A stretch of 37,530 nucleotides of DNA. Origin: an uncultured Eubacteriales bacterium (lineage in GTDB: Bacteria; Bacillota; Clostridia; Oscillospirales; Acutalibacteraceae). The stretch covers positions 1 to 37,530 of the forward strand of contig CAKSST010000018.1 in NCBI GenBank assembly GCA_934489895.1. The letters are read 5' to 3'. The translations under genes and the position numbers were made by a program. Shown one piece after another: positions 23,127-30,603 of this stretch (positions are counted from its first letter, which is position 1; each line of letters begins with the position of its first letter). The notes under the pieces are model-generated. The model did not search any database. It was not told the origin of the DNA and saw nothing but the letters and a program-made list of their open reading frames with translations.

Positions 23127-24599
23127 ATGAGAAGCAGTGGTGTTTTATTACATATTTCCAGTCTGCCGTCGCCTTACGGAATTGGTACTTTTGGGAAAAA
23201 AGCGCGCGAATTTACAGATTTTTTAAAGAAAGCCGGCCAGAAATATTGGCAGGTTTTGCCCTTGTGTCCGACAGGTTACGGCGATTCTCCTTATCAGTCA
23301 ATTTCGAGCGAAGCGGGCAATATGTATTTTATTGACCTTGAATTATTATGTGATAAAAATCTGCTTACAAAACAGGAATGTGAAAGTTTTGACTGGGGCA
23401 GCAACCCTGAGAGAGTTGATTACGGAAAGCTTTATGAAAACCGCAAGAAGATTTTGCGGATTGCTTTTGAAAGGTTTGACAGAGAAAATAGCCCTGATTA
23501 CAGCAGCTTTTGTAAAAAGAATGCGGATTGGTTGGATAATTACGCAATTTTTGCTGCTATTAAAGACCAAAACGGCGGCGCACCTTTATCTGAGTGGGAC
23601 GATGATATACGATTGCGTAAAGGCACTGCCATTGACAGAATAACACAAGAGCTTTATGAACATATAGAGTTTTACAAAACCGTACAGTTTTGGTTTTACG
23701 AGCAATGGCTTGACTTGAAAAAATGCGTTAATGATGCGGGAATAAAGATAATTGGTGATTTGCCTATTTATATTTCTGCAGACAGCGTAGATTTTTGGAT
23801 TAACAAGGAATTGTTTGTTACCGACAATAACGGTAACCCTACAATGGTGGCAGGGGTGCCGCCCGATAGTTTTTGTGAGGGCGGACAGCTTTGGGGTAAC
23901 CCAATTTATGACTGGAAATATCATAAAAAAAACGGGTATAAATGGTGGACAAACAGAATTAAGCATTGCTTTGATTTATTTGATGTGGTGAGAATTGACC
24001 ATTTCAGAGGTTTTGAAGCATATTACGCAATTGATGCCGTAAGTAACAGTGCTATTAATGGTAAATGGTACAAAGGCCCTGGAATAGAGCTTTTTAATGC
24101 GGCAAAAAAGAAACTGGGTAAGCTGCCGATAATTGCAGAAGATTTGGGATATATAACACCTGAACTGAGAACTTTTTTAGATAAAACCGGTTTTCCCGGC
24201 ATGAATGTTTTACAGTTTGCTTTTGACCCCGAAAGCGACAGCGCATATTTGCCCTACAAGCATAAGGCAAACAGTGTGGTTTATACAGGTACGCATGATA
24301 ATGATACAATACTTGGCTGGATGGAAAATGCACCGAAAGAACAAACTGATTATGCAAAACAATTTTTACGCCTGAATGAACAAGAAAAATATAACTGGGG
24401 CATGATGAAAGCCGCGCTTGCAAGCGCAGCAGATACCTGTATTCTGACTATGCAGGATTTAATTTCGCTAAAGAGCGATGGCAGAATGAATGTGCCCGGA
24501 ACTGCGCAAGGCAATTGGACCTGGAGAATTGCTGACGGTTGGGCAAATGATTGGCTTGCAGGTATTTTGAAGAAATATACAACAATTTATCAAAGATAA
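23127..24599 (+). CDS. malQ: 4-alpha-glucanotransferase (amylomaltase, GH77)
   Basis: A 490-residue GH77 enzyme that disproportionates maltodextrins by transferring alpha-1,4-glucan chains. It begins RSSGVLLHISSLPSPYGIGT, the family opening. The three catalytic residues sit at the canonical places: nucleophile D291 (RIDHFRG), acid/base E338 (AEDLG) and stabiliser D391 (THDND), close to D293/E340/D395 of Thermus amylomaltase. The acceptor loop GVPPDSFCEGGQLWGNP is present. An ATG with ACGGAGAG upstream begins it. There are no phosphorylase or transporter neighbours in the window. Confidence 0.97.
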   Translation: MRSSGVLLHISSLPSPYGIGTFGKKAREFTDFLKKAGQKYWQVLPLCPTGYGDSPYQSISSEAGNMYFIDLELLCDKNLLTKQECESFDWGSNPERVDYGKLYENRKKILRIAFERFDRENSPDYSSFCKKNADWLDNYAIFAAIKDQNGGAPLSEWDDDIRLRKGTAIDRITQELYEHIEFYKTVQFWFYEQWLDLKKCVNDAGIKIIGDLPIYISADSVDFWINKELFVTDNNGNPTMVAGVPPDSFCEGGQLWGNPIYDWKYHKKNGYKWWTNRIKHCFDLFDVVRIDHFRGFEAYYAIDAVSNSAINGKWYKGPGIELFNAAKKKLGKLPIIAEDLGYITPELRTFLDKTGFPGMNVLQFAFDPESDSAYLPYKHKANSVVYTGTHDNDTILGWMENAPKEQTDYAKQFLRLNEQEKYNWGMMKAALASAADTCILTMQDLISLKSDGRMNVPGTAQGNWTWRIADGWANDWLAGILKKYTTIYQR

Positions 24600-24637
24600 A
24601 AAATGCTGTACAGATTTATTGCTGTACAGCATTTTTT
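24598..24637. terminator. bidirectional terminator between malQ and the phage repressor
   Basis: AAAAAATGCTGTACAG (24598-24613) pairs with CTGTACAGCATTTTTT (24622-24637), giving A/T-runs on both sides. It marks the last clear host feature before the phage genes. Confidence 0.92.
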
Positions 24638-24642
24638 ATTGT

Positions 24643-24894
24643 TTAGTTTATTCCAAGAAGATTTTTTATGCTGTCATAATTATCAATATCTTCAGATTCC
24701 CAGCCCATAAGATAGCCGGGCGTTGTTCCTAAAACCCTAGCAAGTTCTTCAAGCCGGGACAGAGGAATATTTTCAATTTTTGCTGCTTCGTAACGCTGTA
24801 CAGTTTGTTTACTTACACCTATCAATTTGCCCACTTGCTCTAATGTCATATGTTTTTCACGACGTTTAAGTTTCAGGCGTTCACCGATATTCAC
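24643..24894 (-). CDS. Xre/cI-like phage repressor
   Basis: An 83-residue helix-turn-helix protein. The HTH_3 core reads RLKLKRREKHMTLEQVGKLI then GVSKQTVQRYEAAKIENIP, followed by LARVLGTTPGYLMGW. There is no peptidase or oligomerisation domain, so it is a short Xre-type repressor. The start is GTG 24894 with AAAGGAG upstream. It is divergent from the small Cro-like gene across a two-promoter intergenic region, the standard lysogeny switch layout. Confidence 0.92.
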   Translation of the reverse strand: MNIGERLKLKRREKHMTLEQVGKLIGVSKQTVQRYEAAKIENIPLSRLEELARVLGTTPGYLMGWESEDIDNYDSIKNLLGIN

Positions 24895-24917
24895 TTTAAC
24901 AACTCCTTTCGTTTGGA

Positions 24918-24946
24918 ATTATAGCAAATAATCACCTGTTATGCAA
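24918..24946 (-). promoter_or_regulatory. repressor promoter
   Basis: On the minus strand TTGCAT (complement of 24941-24946) and TATAAT (complement of 24918-24923) are 17 nt apart, 24 nt before the GTG start. Confidence 0.8.
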
Positions 24947-24974
24947 CATTTTTTTAAAAAAAAATAAAAAGTCA

Positions 24975-25004
24975 CTTGACACGGGACAAGCTTGATGTTA
25001 TATT
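24975..25004 (+). promoter_or_regulatory. rightward phage promoter with overlapping candidate operator
   Basis: TTGACA (24976-24981) and TATATT (24999-25004) are 17 nt apart. The -35 is embedded in an imperfect 16-bp palindrome, CTTGACACGGGACAAG (24975-24990; half-sites CTTG and CAAG). That is where an Xre-type repressor would block this promoter. Confidence 0.7.
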
Positions 25005-25087
25005 GAGCGTAAAGAGAGAAAAGCACAGAATTTTGTTATTTTTTTTGTTATTTTGCGATTATAGAATAAGCAGAGGGGAGGACAAAT

Positions 25088-25282
25088 ATGGACTTAAAAG
25101 AAAGGCTGATACCAATTATTCTTGAAAGTGATTTGAGTTTTAAGCAGGTTTCTTCAAAGCTTGGGATAAGCCAAGAAAAACTATATGAGAAAATTGAAAG
25201 CAATAATTTGAATACAAAAGAAGCTTATTTGCTTTCAGAGTTATTGAGGATTAAGAATCCGACAAAAGTGTTTTTTTCTTAA
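25088..25282 (+). CDS. small Cro-like HTH protein
   Basis: A 64-residue protein with an HTH-like segment: LSFKQVSSKLGISQEKLYEKI, then LNTKEAYLLSELLRI. AGGGGAGGA lies upstream of the ATG. The position opposite the repressor suggests a Cro/antirepressor or early activator role. The following 25283-25512 is AT-rich with no clear gene. Confidence 0.72.
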   Translation: MDLKERLIPIILESDLSFKQVSSKLGISQEKLYEKIESNNLNTKEAYLLSELLRIKNPTKVFFS

Positions 25283-25512
25283 AAATACCACAAGGTTTAT
25301 TTTTTTTAAAAGCCGAATGGAAAAAAATGGAAATTAATACAAAAAATAACAGAAGAGATAATATAATTTTATGATTGTTTTTCTTTTTTGATATCATTGT
25401 CTTTTGCTGTGATTAAAATCGAGCAATAGATTTGGATTAGAATTTTGAAAATGGAATTGTCTGTTTAATAAATATTAAATCATGGCAATTTCTTGATAAG
25501 GAAAACTGTTAA

Positions 25513-25647
25513 ATGGCGAGATGTATTTTATCTGTTGGCGAATGCGATGGATGCATGGAATGCTATGACGAATTTGAAAACGAGGAAAGTCCTTGTGAAG
25601 AAGTTTCTGATGATCTGGAGGAAAATTATGGAAGAACATATTTGTAG
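25513..25647 (+). CDS. 44-residue cysteine-rich acidic protein
   Basis: ATG 25513 with AAGGA at 25498-25502. The frame encodes MARCILSVGECDGCMECYDE and an acidic tail. C11, C14 and C17 form CxxCxxC, with C4 and C28 nearby, suggesting a small metal-binding knuckle. It overlaps the next gene by 20 nt, which supports coupled translation. No family is recognised. It is too short for most gene callers. Confidence 0.5.
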   Translation: MARCILSVGECDGCMECYDEFENEESPCEEVSDDLEENYGRTYL

Positions 25648-25873
25648 AATTTGCGGTAAAAAATTTAAAACCAAATATAAGCAGGCTGAATACTGCTCGG
25701 ATGAATGCAGAAAAGAGGCTGCAAGAAGGAGGGACGCGGCGCGCGTAAGAATTGGCAGATGGAGAAAACGAAAGGTTGATAATTTAACCCTTGAAGACCT
25801 TATAAAGCAGGCAACTGCGGCAGATATGAGTTACGGAAATTTTGTATCCATGAGGAGCATTGGTAAAATATGA
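25628..25873 (+). CDS. small zinc-ribbon phage protein
   Basis: About 81 residues from ATG 25628, chosen because GGAGG (25617-25621) lies 6 nt upstream. The N-terminal CRICGKKFKTKYKQAEYCSD carries a CxxC, with a second CSDEC about 17 residues on, a treble-clef or HNH-like zinc knuckle. The middle is very basic (RRRDAARVRIGRWRKRK), consistent with nucleic-acid binding. The stop overlaps the next start by 4 nt (ATGA). Confidence 0.72.
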   Translation: MEEHICRICGKKFKTKYKQAEYCSDECRKEAARRRDAARVRIGRWRKRKVDNLTLEDLIKQATAADMSYGNFVSMRSIGKI

Positions 25874-26310
25874 ATTGGCAAAAAGAAGCTATTGAAGATT
25901 TAAAGAATTATAAAAATCTTAAAGAAGGAATTAAAAGCATTAAACTTAGAATAAGAATTCTTGACGATAATTTAAGGGCTATTAAGTCGGGAGATTTTTC
26001 AGAGCAGAAAGTTCAGGGAGGCAATAAAAAGAATATCGATGATAAAATGATTGAGAATATTGCGCAAAGAGAAAGGCTGTCACTTACTTTAAAAGCAAAT
26101 GAAATACTCGCTGAGCGCATTGAGCAAGGACTGCAGTCACTTGATGATAATGAGAGAATGGTGATAGTGCAGTTGGTTATAAACGATAAAAAGAACGCAA
26201 TAATTGAACTTTCGAGAAATTTGGCATACGAAAAGTCTAAAATATATACATTACGGAATGAGGCGTTAAAAAAATTTACAAAATTTATGTATGGAATAAC
26301 AGAGTTCTGA
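25870..26310 (+). CDS. ArpU/Xpf-like (sigma region 4-like) late transcription regulator
   Basis: A 146-residue protein, helical throughout, with charged coiled-coil-like N-terminal part. The C-terminal third (LDDNERMVIVQLVINDKKNA, then AYEKSKIYTLRNEALKKF) resembles sigma-factor region 4, as in ArpU, RinA and PBSX Xpf regulators that switch on phage late genes. It lies immediately upstream of the first GGACAA-type element and the terminase genes, the usual position for such regulators. Start overlaps the upstream stop. Confidence 0.75.
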   Translation: MNWQKEAIEDLKNYKNLKEGIKSIKLRIRILDDNLRAIKSGDFSEQKVQGGNKKNIDDKMIENIAQRERLSLTLKANEILAERIEQGLQSLDDNERMVIVQLVINDKKNAIIELSRNLAYEKSKIYTLRNEALKKFTKFMYGITEF

Positions 26311-26320
26311 TGGAAAAACT

Positions 26321-26353
26321 GCGGACAATATTTTGCCCTTATAGTGATAAAAT
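26321..26353 (+). promoter_or_regulatory. putative late promoter / regulator site, copy A
   Basis: GCGGACAA (26321-26328), then TTTTGCCC, then TAAAAT (26348-26353). The GGACAA box and the -10-like hexamer are 19 nt apart, exactly as in copy B at 28417-28449. There is no good -35 at 17 nt, which suggests activator dependence. Confidence 0.55.
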
Positions 26354-26372
26354 ATTATTATAAAATTTTTGA

Positions 26373-26402
26373 TCCTGCAGGATATATTTCTGCAGGATTT
26401 TT
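26373..26402 (+). terminator. leader terminator before terminase
   Basis: TCCTGCAG (26373-26380) pairs with CTGCAGGA (26390-26397), followed by TTTTT (26398-26402). It lies between putative late site A and the TerS start, so transcription must pass it to reach the terminase genes. Confidence 0.7.
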
Positions 26403-26404
26403 AT

Positions 26405-26848
26405 ATGGAAGTGATTTATTTGCAAAAGGGGTTAACACAAAAGCAAGAGGAATTTTGTAAGCAATACAATATTTGTAAAAATGAAAAGCAAGCTGCGTTG
26501 CTTGCGGGCTACAGCAAGAAAAACGCCAATAATATTGGCAGGAAGCTTTTACAAAATGAGCAAATCAAAAGACATATAACCAGTTTAACTGATTATAAAA
26601 ATGAAGATGTTATAAAAGCTTATGTAATTGAAAAACTTGTAGATTTACTTGAAAGATGTCTTGAAGCCAAGCCGGTGACAAAATGGGATGCTTCTAAAAA
26701 AGAAAACATTGAAACCGGGGTTTACACATTTGACAGCAGAGGTGCTATAAAAGCGCTGGAGCAGCTGGCAAAATATCTTGGAATGTCTCAGGAAAAAGAT
26801 GATAATAAAAGTAATGTGGTGGTGAACATTATTGAAGACATTAATTAA
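26405..26848 (+). CDS. phage terminase small subunit (TerS)
   Basis: About 147 residues. DNA-recognition subunit of the packaging motor. KGLTQKQEEFCKQYNICKNE and AALLAGYSKKNANNIGRKLL are the Terminase_2 (XtmA-like) signature, with an HTH, followed by a helical oligomerisation part. ATG 26405 is used. TTG 26420 with GGAAGTGA just upstream is an equally good start. It overlaps terL by 17 nt. Confidence 0.9.
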   Translation: MEVIYLQKGLTQKQEEFCKQYNICKNEKQAALLAGYSKKNANNIGRKLLQNEQIKRHITSLTDYKNEDVIKAYVIEKLVDLLERCLEAKPVTKWDASKKENIETGVYTFDSRGAIKALEQLAKYLGMSQEKDDNKSNVVVNIIEDIN

Positions 26849-28196
26849 AGATATAAGTTTAAGGGAAACCGTTGGAACGGGTTATGACGATTATTGGCTT
26901 TGCAAAAAAAGATACAGGGTTTTAAAAGGAGGTAAAGGAAGTAAGAAATCGGCAACAACTGCACTTAATTTTATATATCGGTTAATGAAATATAAAAATT
27001 CTAATTTAATGGTTATACGTCAGGTTATGCAAACGCATAGAAGTTCAACCTTTGCACAGTTAAAATGGGCAATAAACAAGCTTGGTGTTGATGAAAAGTG
27101 GCGCGCAACATTAGAACCGTTGGAGCTTGTTTATATACCTACCGGACAAAAAATTATGTTCCGTGGATTTGATGACGTACTTAAGCTTGCCTCAACAACT
27201 GTTGAAACGGGGTATTTATGCTGGGTGTGGATTGAGGAAGCTTTTGAAATATCGGATGAAGCAGAATTTGATAAGTTGGATTTATCAATACCGAGAGGTA
27301 ATGTGCCGCCGCCGTTATTTAAGCAAACTACTTTGACCTTTAATCCGTGGAGTGAAAAGCATTGGTTGAAAAGCAGATTTTTTGATAAAAAAGATGAAAG
27401 CACTGCTACATATACCACGACATATCTTGATAATGAATTTCTTGATAAGACCGATAAGTTGGTTTTTGAAAGGATGAAAAAGGAAAATCCCAGGAGATAT
27501 GCGGTTGCAGGTATGGGAGAATGGGGTGTTACAGAAGGTACTATTTTTGAGAGATGGCAGGTTAAATCATTTGACAAGACAAAAATAGGCGAAAATGTGG
27601 ACCAAAATGGCAGGATAGTTGATAATTCGTGGAAGTACAGACATATTTTCGGACTGGATTACGGATATACCAACGATCCGACTGCTTTTATTGCCGCTGC
27701 GGTTAATCCGCAAGACAGGATTTGTTATATATATGACGAGCATTATCAGCGCAAAATGCTTAACTGTGACATTGCTAAGATGATTAAAGAAAAAGGTTTT
27801 GCAAAAGAGCGTATTTTTGCGGATAGTGCTGAGCCAAAATCTAATGATGATTTGCGGCGTATGGGTTTGACCAGGATAACGGCTTGCAAAAAGGGTCCTG
27901 ACAGCATACGGGCAGGTATTGCACAGATACAGGAATATGACATAATTGTACATCCCGACTGTAAGAATACCATTGCAGAACTATCGTCATATTGTTGGCA
28001 AAAAAACAAAAGGGAACAGACGCAGAACAAACCTATTGACATCAATAATCACTTGATGGATGCGCTGAGATATGCGTTCGAGGATATCAAACTGTTCAGA
28101 CCTGTTAATCCCAACGAGATCAAGGAAAATAGAATTGACAAATATTACGGTTCGCAGGTGGTGACACCGAACGATTTTATTGGAGGATGGAATTAA
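26832..28196 (+). CDS. phage terminase large subunit (TerL)
   Basis: A 454-residue packaging ATPase and nuclease of the PBSX XtmB type. The ATPase N-domain has the Walker A-like GGKGSKKSATT (about 34-44) and Walker B CWVWIEE (about 130-136). The C-terminal RNase H-like nuclease begins FGLDYGYTNDPTAFI, with IFADSAEPKS supplying the next acidic residue. Start is TTG 26832 inside terS with GGTGGTGA ahead. Length is usual. Confidence 0.95.
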   Translation: MKTLIKDISLRETVGTGYDDYWLCKKRYRVLKGGKGSKKSATTALNFIYRLMKYKNSNLMVIRQVMQTHRSSTFAQLKWAINKLGVDEKWRATLEPLELVYIPTGQKIMFRGFDDVLKLASTTVETGYLCWVWIEEAFEISDEAEFDKLDLSIPRGNVPPPLFKQTTLTFNPWSEKHWLKSRFFDKKDESTATYTTTYLDNEFLDKTDKLVFERMKKENPRRYAVAGMGEWGVTEGTIFERWQVKSFDKTKIGENVDQNGRIVDNSWKYRHIFGLDYGYTNDPTAFIAAAVNPQDRICYIYDEHYQRKMLNCDIAKMIKEKGFAKERIFADSAEPKSNDDLRRMGLTRITACKKGPDSIRAGIAQIQEYDIIVHPDCKNTIAELSSYCWQKNKREQTQNKPIDINNHLMDALRYAFEDIKLFRPVNPNEIKENRIDKYYGSQVVTPNDFIGGWN

Positions 28197-28402
28197 TGAT
28201 TAATATAGCAATTTTAATGATGATATGGATTATAAGCTGTGTTTTTTGTTATGTTATAGGAGGAATTATAATGCACAAAAACTACTGTGGAGAAAAAAAG
28301 CAAAAAAGAGATAATTTAAAAATAAATGACAATAAAGAACAAGAGAAATTTATGAAAGAGCTAGAAAATTTGTTTAATTACGACGGAACGGCGCAGGAAT
28401 GA
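28196..28402 (+). CDS. small phage membrane protein
   Basis: About 68 residues. One N-terminal transmembrane helix (IAILMMIWIISCVFCYVIGG) is followed by a highly charged Lys/Glu tail. ATG 28196 is preferred because GGAGG (28182-28186) is 9 nt upstream. It overlaps the terL stop by 1 nt. Function is unknown. Small membrane proteins at this site are not standard morphogenesis genes, so it could be an accessory factor. Confidence 0.68.
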   Translation: MINIAILMMIWIISCVFCYVIGGIIMHKNYCGEKKQKRDNLKINDNKEQEKFMKELENLFNYDGTAQE

Positions 28403-28416
28403 AGCGTGGAAAAATA

Positions 28417-28449
28417 GTGGACAAAAAATTTGGCTTTTAGATATATAAT
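28417..28449 (+). promoter_or_regulatory. putative late promoter / regulator site, copy B
   Basis: GTGGACAA (28417-28424), TTTGGC (28429-28434), then TATAAT (28444-28449). GGACAA to hexamer spacing is 19 nt, the same as copy A. It lies just before the scaffold-capsid-portal block. Confidence 0.6.
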
Positions 28450-28461
28450 GTAACTGTAAAG

Positions 28462-28484
28462 AAGCGGCTTTAGTCCGCTTTTTT
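28462..28484 (+). terminator. leader terminator before scaffold
   Basis: AAGCGG (28462-28467) pairs with CCGCTT (28475-28480), followed by TTTT (28481-28484). It lies only 13 nt downstream of the TATAAT of copy B, so any transcript from that promoter meets it almost at once. Confidence 0.7.
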
Positions 28485-28548
28485 ATTTGCTGAAAAAACG
28501 GCAAAAAAATATATTATTCGGCTACCATACCGAAAAGGAGAAATGAAA

Positions 28549-29310
28549 ATGGAAAATGAAATTGCTTTAGAGGAAACCACACCGACAGAGCAGACAAAGC
28601 AAACCGATAGTCAGAGTGATGGCGATTTGGATTGTGCGGAGGATTCTGCCAACCAGGTTGAGAACAATCCGCAGCAGGCTGACGAAATAAAAATCCCCGT
28701 AAAATACAATAAGCAACAGATTGAGTTGAGTGTTGAGCAGGCAAGCGAGCTTGCACAAAAAGGGATGAAATTTGACGATATGCGCTCTGTGATGGACAAG
28801 CTTGCATATTTGAGCGCAGTTACCGGAAAAAGCACTCAAAAGCTTGTGGATGCTCTTGTTGAATCAAATGAAAACGAGCTTGCCCAAAGGTTACGTGAGA
28901 TGGCTGGTGATGATGAGGTGCTGTTTTCGAAACTTCTTACACATGAGCACAACAAGCACAAGACAGCTTTTGAAAGAGCGTTTATGGCACAAAAAGAAGA
29001 TGAATTTGCAAAAATAAACGCCGAAAATGAACAGCTTGCTGATCAGTTTATTGAGCTTAACAAGGAGTTTCCTGAGATAGATAAAGTGAGTGATGTGCCG
29101 CAGCAGGTTTTTGAAATTGCAGCACAAAAAAATATAAGCTTGCTTGATGGATATCTCAGATATCGACATTATGAAGACGCAAAGTTGATGACAGCGCAGC
29201 AGGATAATAATCTTGCTGCACAAAGCTCCGCAGGTTCACAGATGAGCGGAGTATTAAGAGTAAATGTTTTAGAGGATGCTTTGCTTAAAGGCATCTGGAA
29301 CAGAAATTAA
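28549..29310 (+). CDS. phage scaffolding-like protein
   Basis: About 253 residues, acidic and predicted mostly helical, with a Gln/Asp-rich disordered N-terminus (about 1-50). The IKIPVKYNKQQIELSVEQAS segment and a helical middle follow, and the C-terminal tail LEDALLKGIWNRN is basic. Composition and position immediately before the capsid gene are those of scaffold proteins. ATG 28549 gives 8-nt spacing to AAGGAG (28535-28540). ATG 28543 is too close. Confidence 0.78.
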   Translation: MENEIALEETTPTEQTKQTDSQSDGDLDCAEDSANQVENNPQQADEIKIPVKYNKQQIELSVEQASELAQKGMKFDDMRSVMDKLAYLSAVTGKSTQKLVDALVESNENELAQRLREMAGDDEVLFSKLLTHEHNKHKTAFERAFMAQKEDEFAKINAENEQLADQFIELNKEFPEIDKVSDVPQQVFEIAAQKNISLLDGYLRYRHYEDAKLMTAQQDNNLAAQSSAGSQMSGVLRVNVLEDALLKGIWNRN

Positions 29311-29333
29311 AAAATTTAAGGAGATATAAAAAT

Positions 29334-30518
29334 ATGGCTATTAATTCAATTGAGACTGCTACACGTTTTACAGGTGAGCTTGACAAAGTATTGGTACAAA
29401 AATCTGCAGTAGGTTTTTTGACAGATAACGCATTCCATGCAAATTTTGTGGGTGCAAAAACAGTTAAAATTCCCTCAATAGAGCTCCAGGGTTTAGGAAA
29501 TTATGACCGTGACAGCGGATTTTTACAGGGTACTGTAACTGTTTCAAATACTGCTTATGAAATGAAGCAGGACAGAGCAAGATCCTTCCAAATTGACCGT
29601 GAGGATATGGATGAGACCGGAATAGCTAATCTTGCCGGCGAGGTGTTGGGCGAGTTTGTGCGTTCAAAGGTATGCCCTGAAACAGATGCTTACGCAATTT
29701 CAAAACTTGCGGGTGTTGCGTTTAACCGCGGACACGTACTTTCAGCTGCTGAAGCTGCTAACGTATATGAAGCATTTATTAATATGCAGAGCAATGTTCA
29801 GGAAGCTGTTGGTTTTGACGAGGAGTTGGTTGCTTTTGTTGATTCAAAATATTGGGCTGCTCTTAAAAAATCAAGCGAGATTGCAAAAACAATAGATGTT
29901 TCCGAGTTTAAACAGGGTGAAATTAATCTTAAAGTACGTTCTATTGACGGCATTCCTATTATACCTGTGTCTTCCGCAAGAATGAAAACGGCTTATGACT
30001 TTGCGGCTGACAACGCAGGCGGATTTACTCCCGCGGAAAATGCTAAGGAAATCCGTATGCTTATGCTTCCTAAAAAGGCGGCAATGCTTATCAAAAAGAG
30101 CGAAAAAATCAGAATGTTTACACCTGATCAGAACTTAAAGGCGGATGCATACAAGTTTGATTACAGAATTTACTATGATGTTTTTGTAAAAACCTCATAT
30201 ATTGATTCGGTCTTTGCTTATGTTGATTCGGCTGATGTTGTTATTACGAGCAATGTAGATGCAGCCACCCCGTTAAACAGAGGTTCTTCTATAACAATTG
30301 AGGCACAGGCAAGCAGTGAGAATGCCGAAATAAAGTATCAGTGGTACCATGCTGATGATATTAACAAGACAAACGCACAGAAAATAGTAGGCGCAACGCT
30401 TGAAACTTTGACTATTGATTCCTATTTTTCAAGCGGTACACATTACGTATATTGTGTTGTTACTGTTGATGATTATTTTGCCAAGGAAAGCAGTGTTTAC
30501 ACAGTTATTATTGATTAA
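29334..30518 (+). CDS. major capsid protein with C-terminal Ig-like domain
   Basis: A 394-residue capsid protein. Residues 1 to about 300 follow the HK97-fold coat pattern seen in Firmicute phages: KSAVGFLTDNAFHANFVGAK, QDRARSFQIDREDMDETG, then a FNRGHVLS-type spine-helix region and IDGIPIIPVSSARMK. Residues about 305-394 form an added Ig-like beta sandwich (GSSITIEAQAS, IKYQWYHAD, THYVYCVVTVDD). Such domains usually display on the capsid surface. The ATG follows AAGGAGAT. Confidence 0.88.
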   Translation: MAINSIETATRFTGELDKVLVQKSAVGFLTDNAFHANFVGAKTVKIPSIELQGLGNYDRDSGFLQGTVTVSNTAYEMKQDRARSFQIDREDMDETGIANLAGEVLGEFVRSKVCPETDAYAISKLAGVAFNRGHVLSAAEAANVYEAFINMQSNVQEAVGFDEELVAFVDSKYWAALKKSSEIAKTIDVSEFKQGEINLKVRSIDGIPIIPVSSARMKTAYDFAADNAGGFTPAENAKEIRMLMLPKKAAMLIKKSEKIRMFTPDQNLKADAYKFDYRIYYDVFVKTSYIDSVFAYVDSADVVITSNVDAATPLNRGSSITIEAQASSENAEIKYQWYHADDINKTNAQKIVGATLETLTIDSYFSSGTHYVYCVVTVDDYFAKESSVYTVIID

Positions 30519-30538
30519 TAACTGATTCTGAAGGCTAT

Positions 30539-30574
30539 AAAAGGAGAGCTCTGAAAAATTGGAGCTCTCCTTTT
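30539..30574 (+). terminator. hairpin between capsid and portal genes
   Basis: A perfect 13-bp stem, AAAAGGAGAGCTC (30539-30551) with GAGCTCTCCTTTT (30562-30574). The T-run is within the stem. It may reduce read-through so that capsid is made in excess over portal. Confidence 0.7.
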
Positions 30575-30603
30575 GGTGTTAAAAAACGGTGGGAGAAGGA
30601 TAT

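Noticed and set aside
22634..23335. 233-codon plus frame overlapping rubrerythrin and malQ
   Set aside because: Shifted-frame shadow. It crosses the rubrerythrin stop, the hairpin and the malQ start, and its protein is Arg/Leu/Ser-rich without motifs.
24600..25090. attL core for the phage element
   Set aside because: No duplicated core can be identified without the right junction. The malQ terminator repeat is an ordinary terminator.
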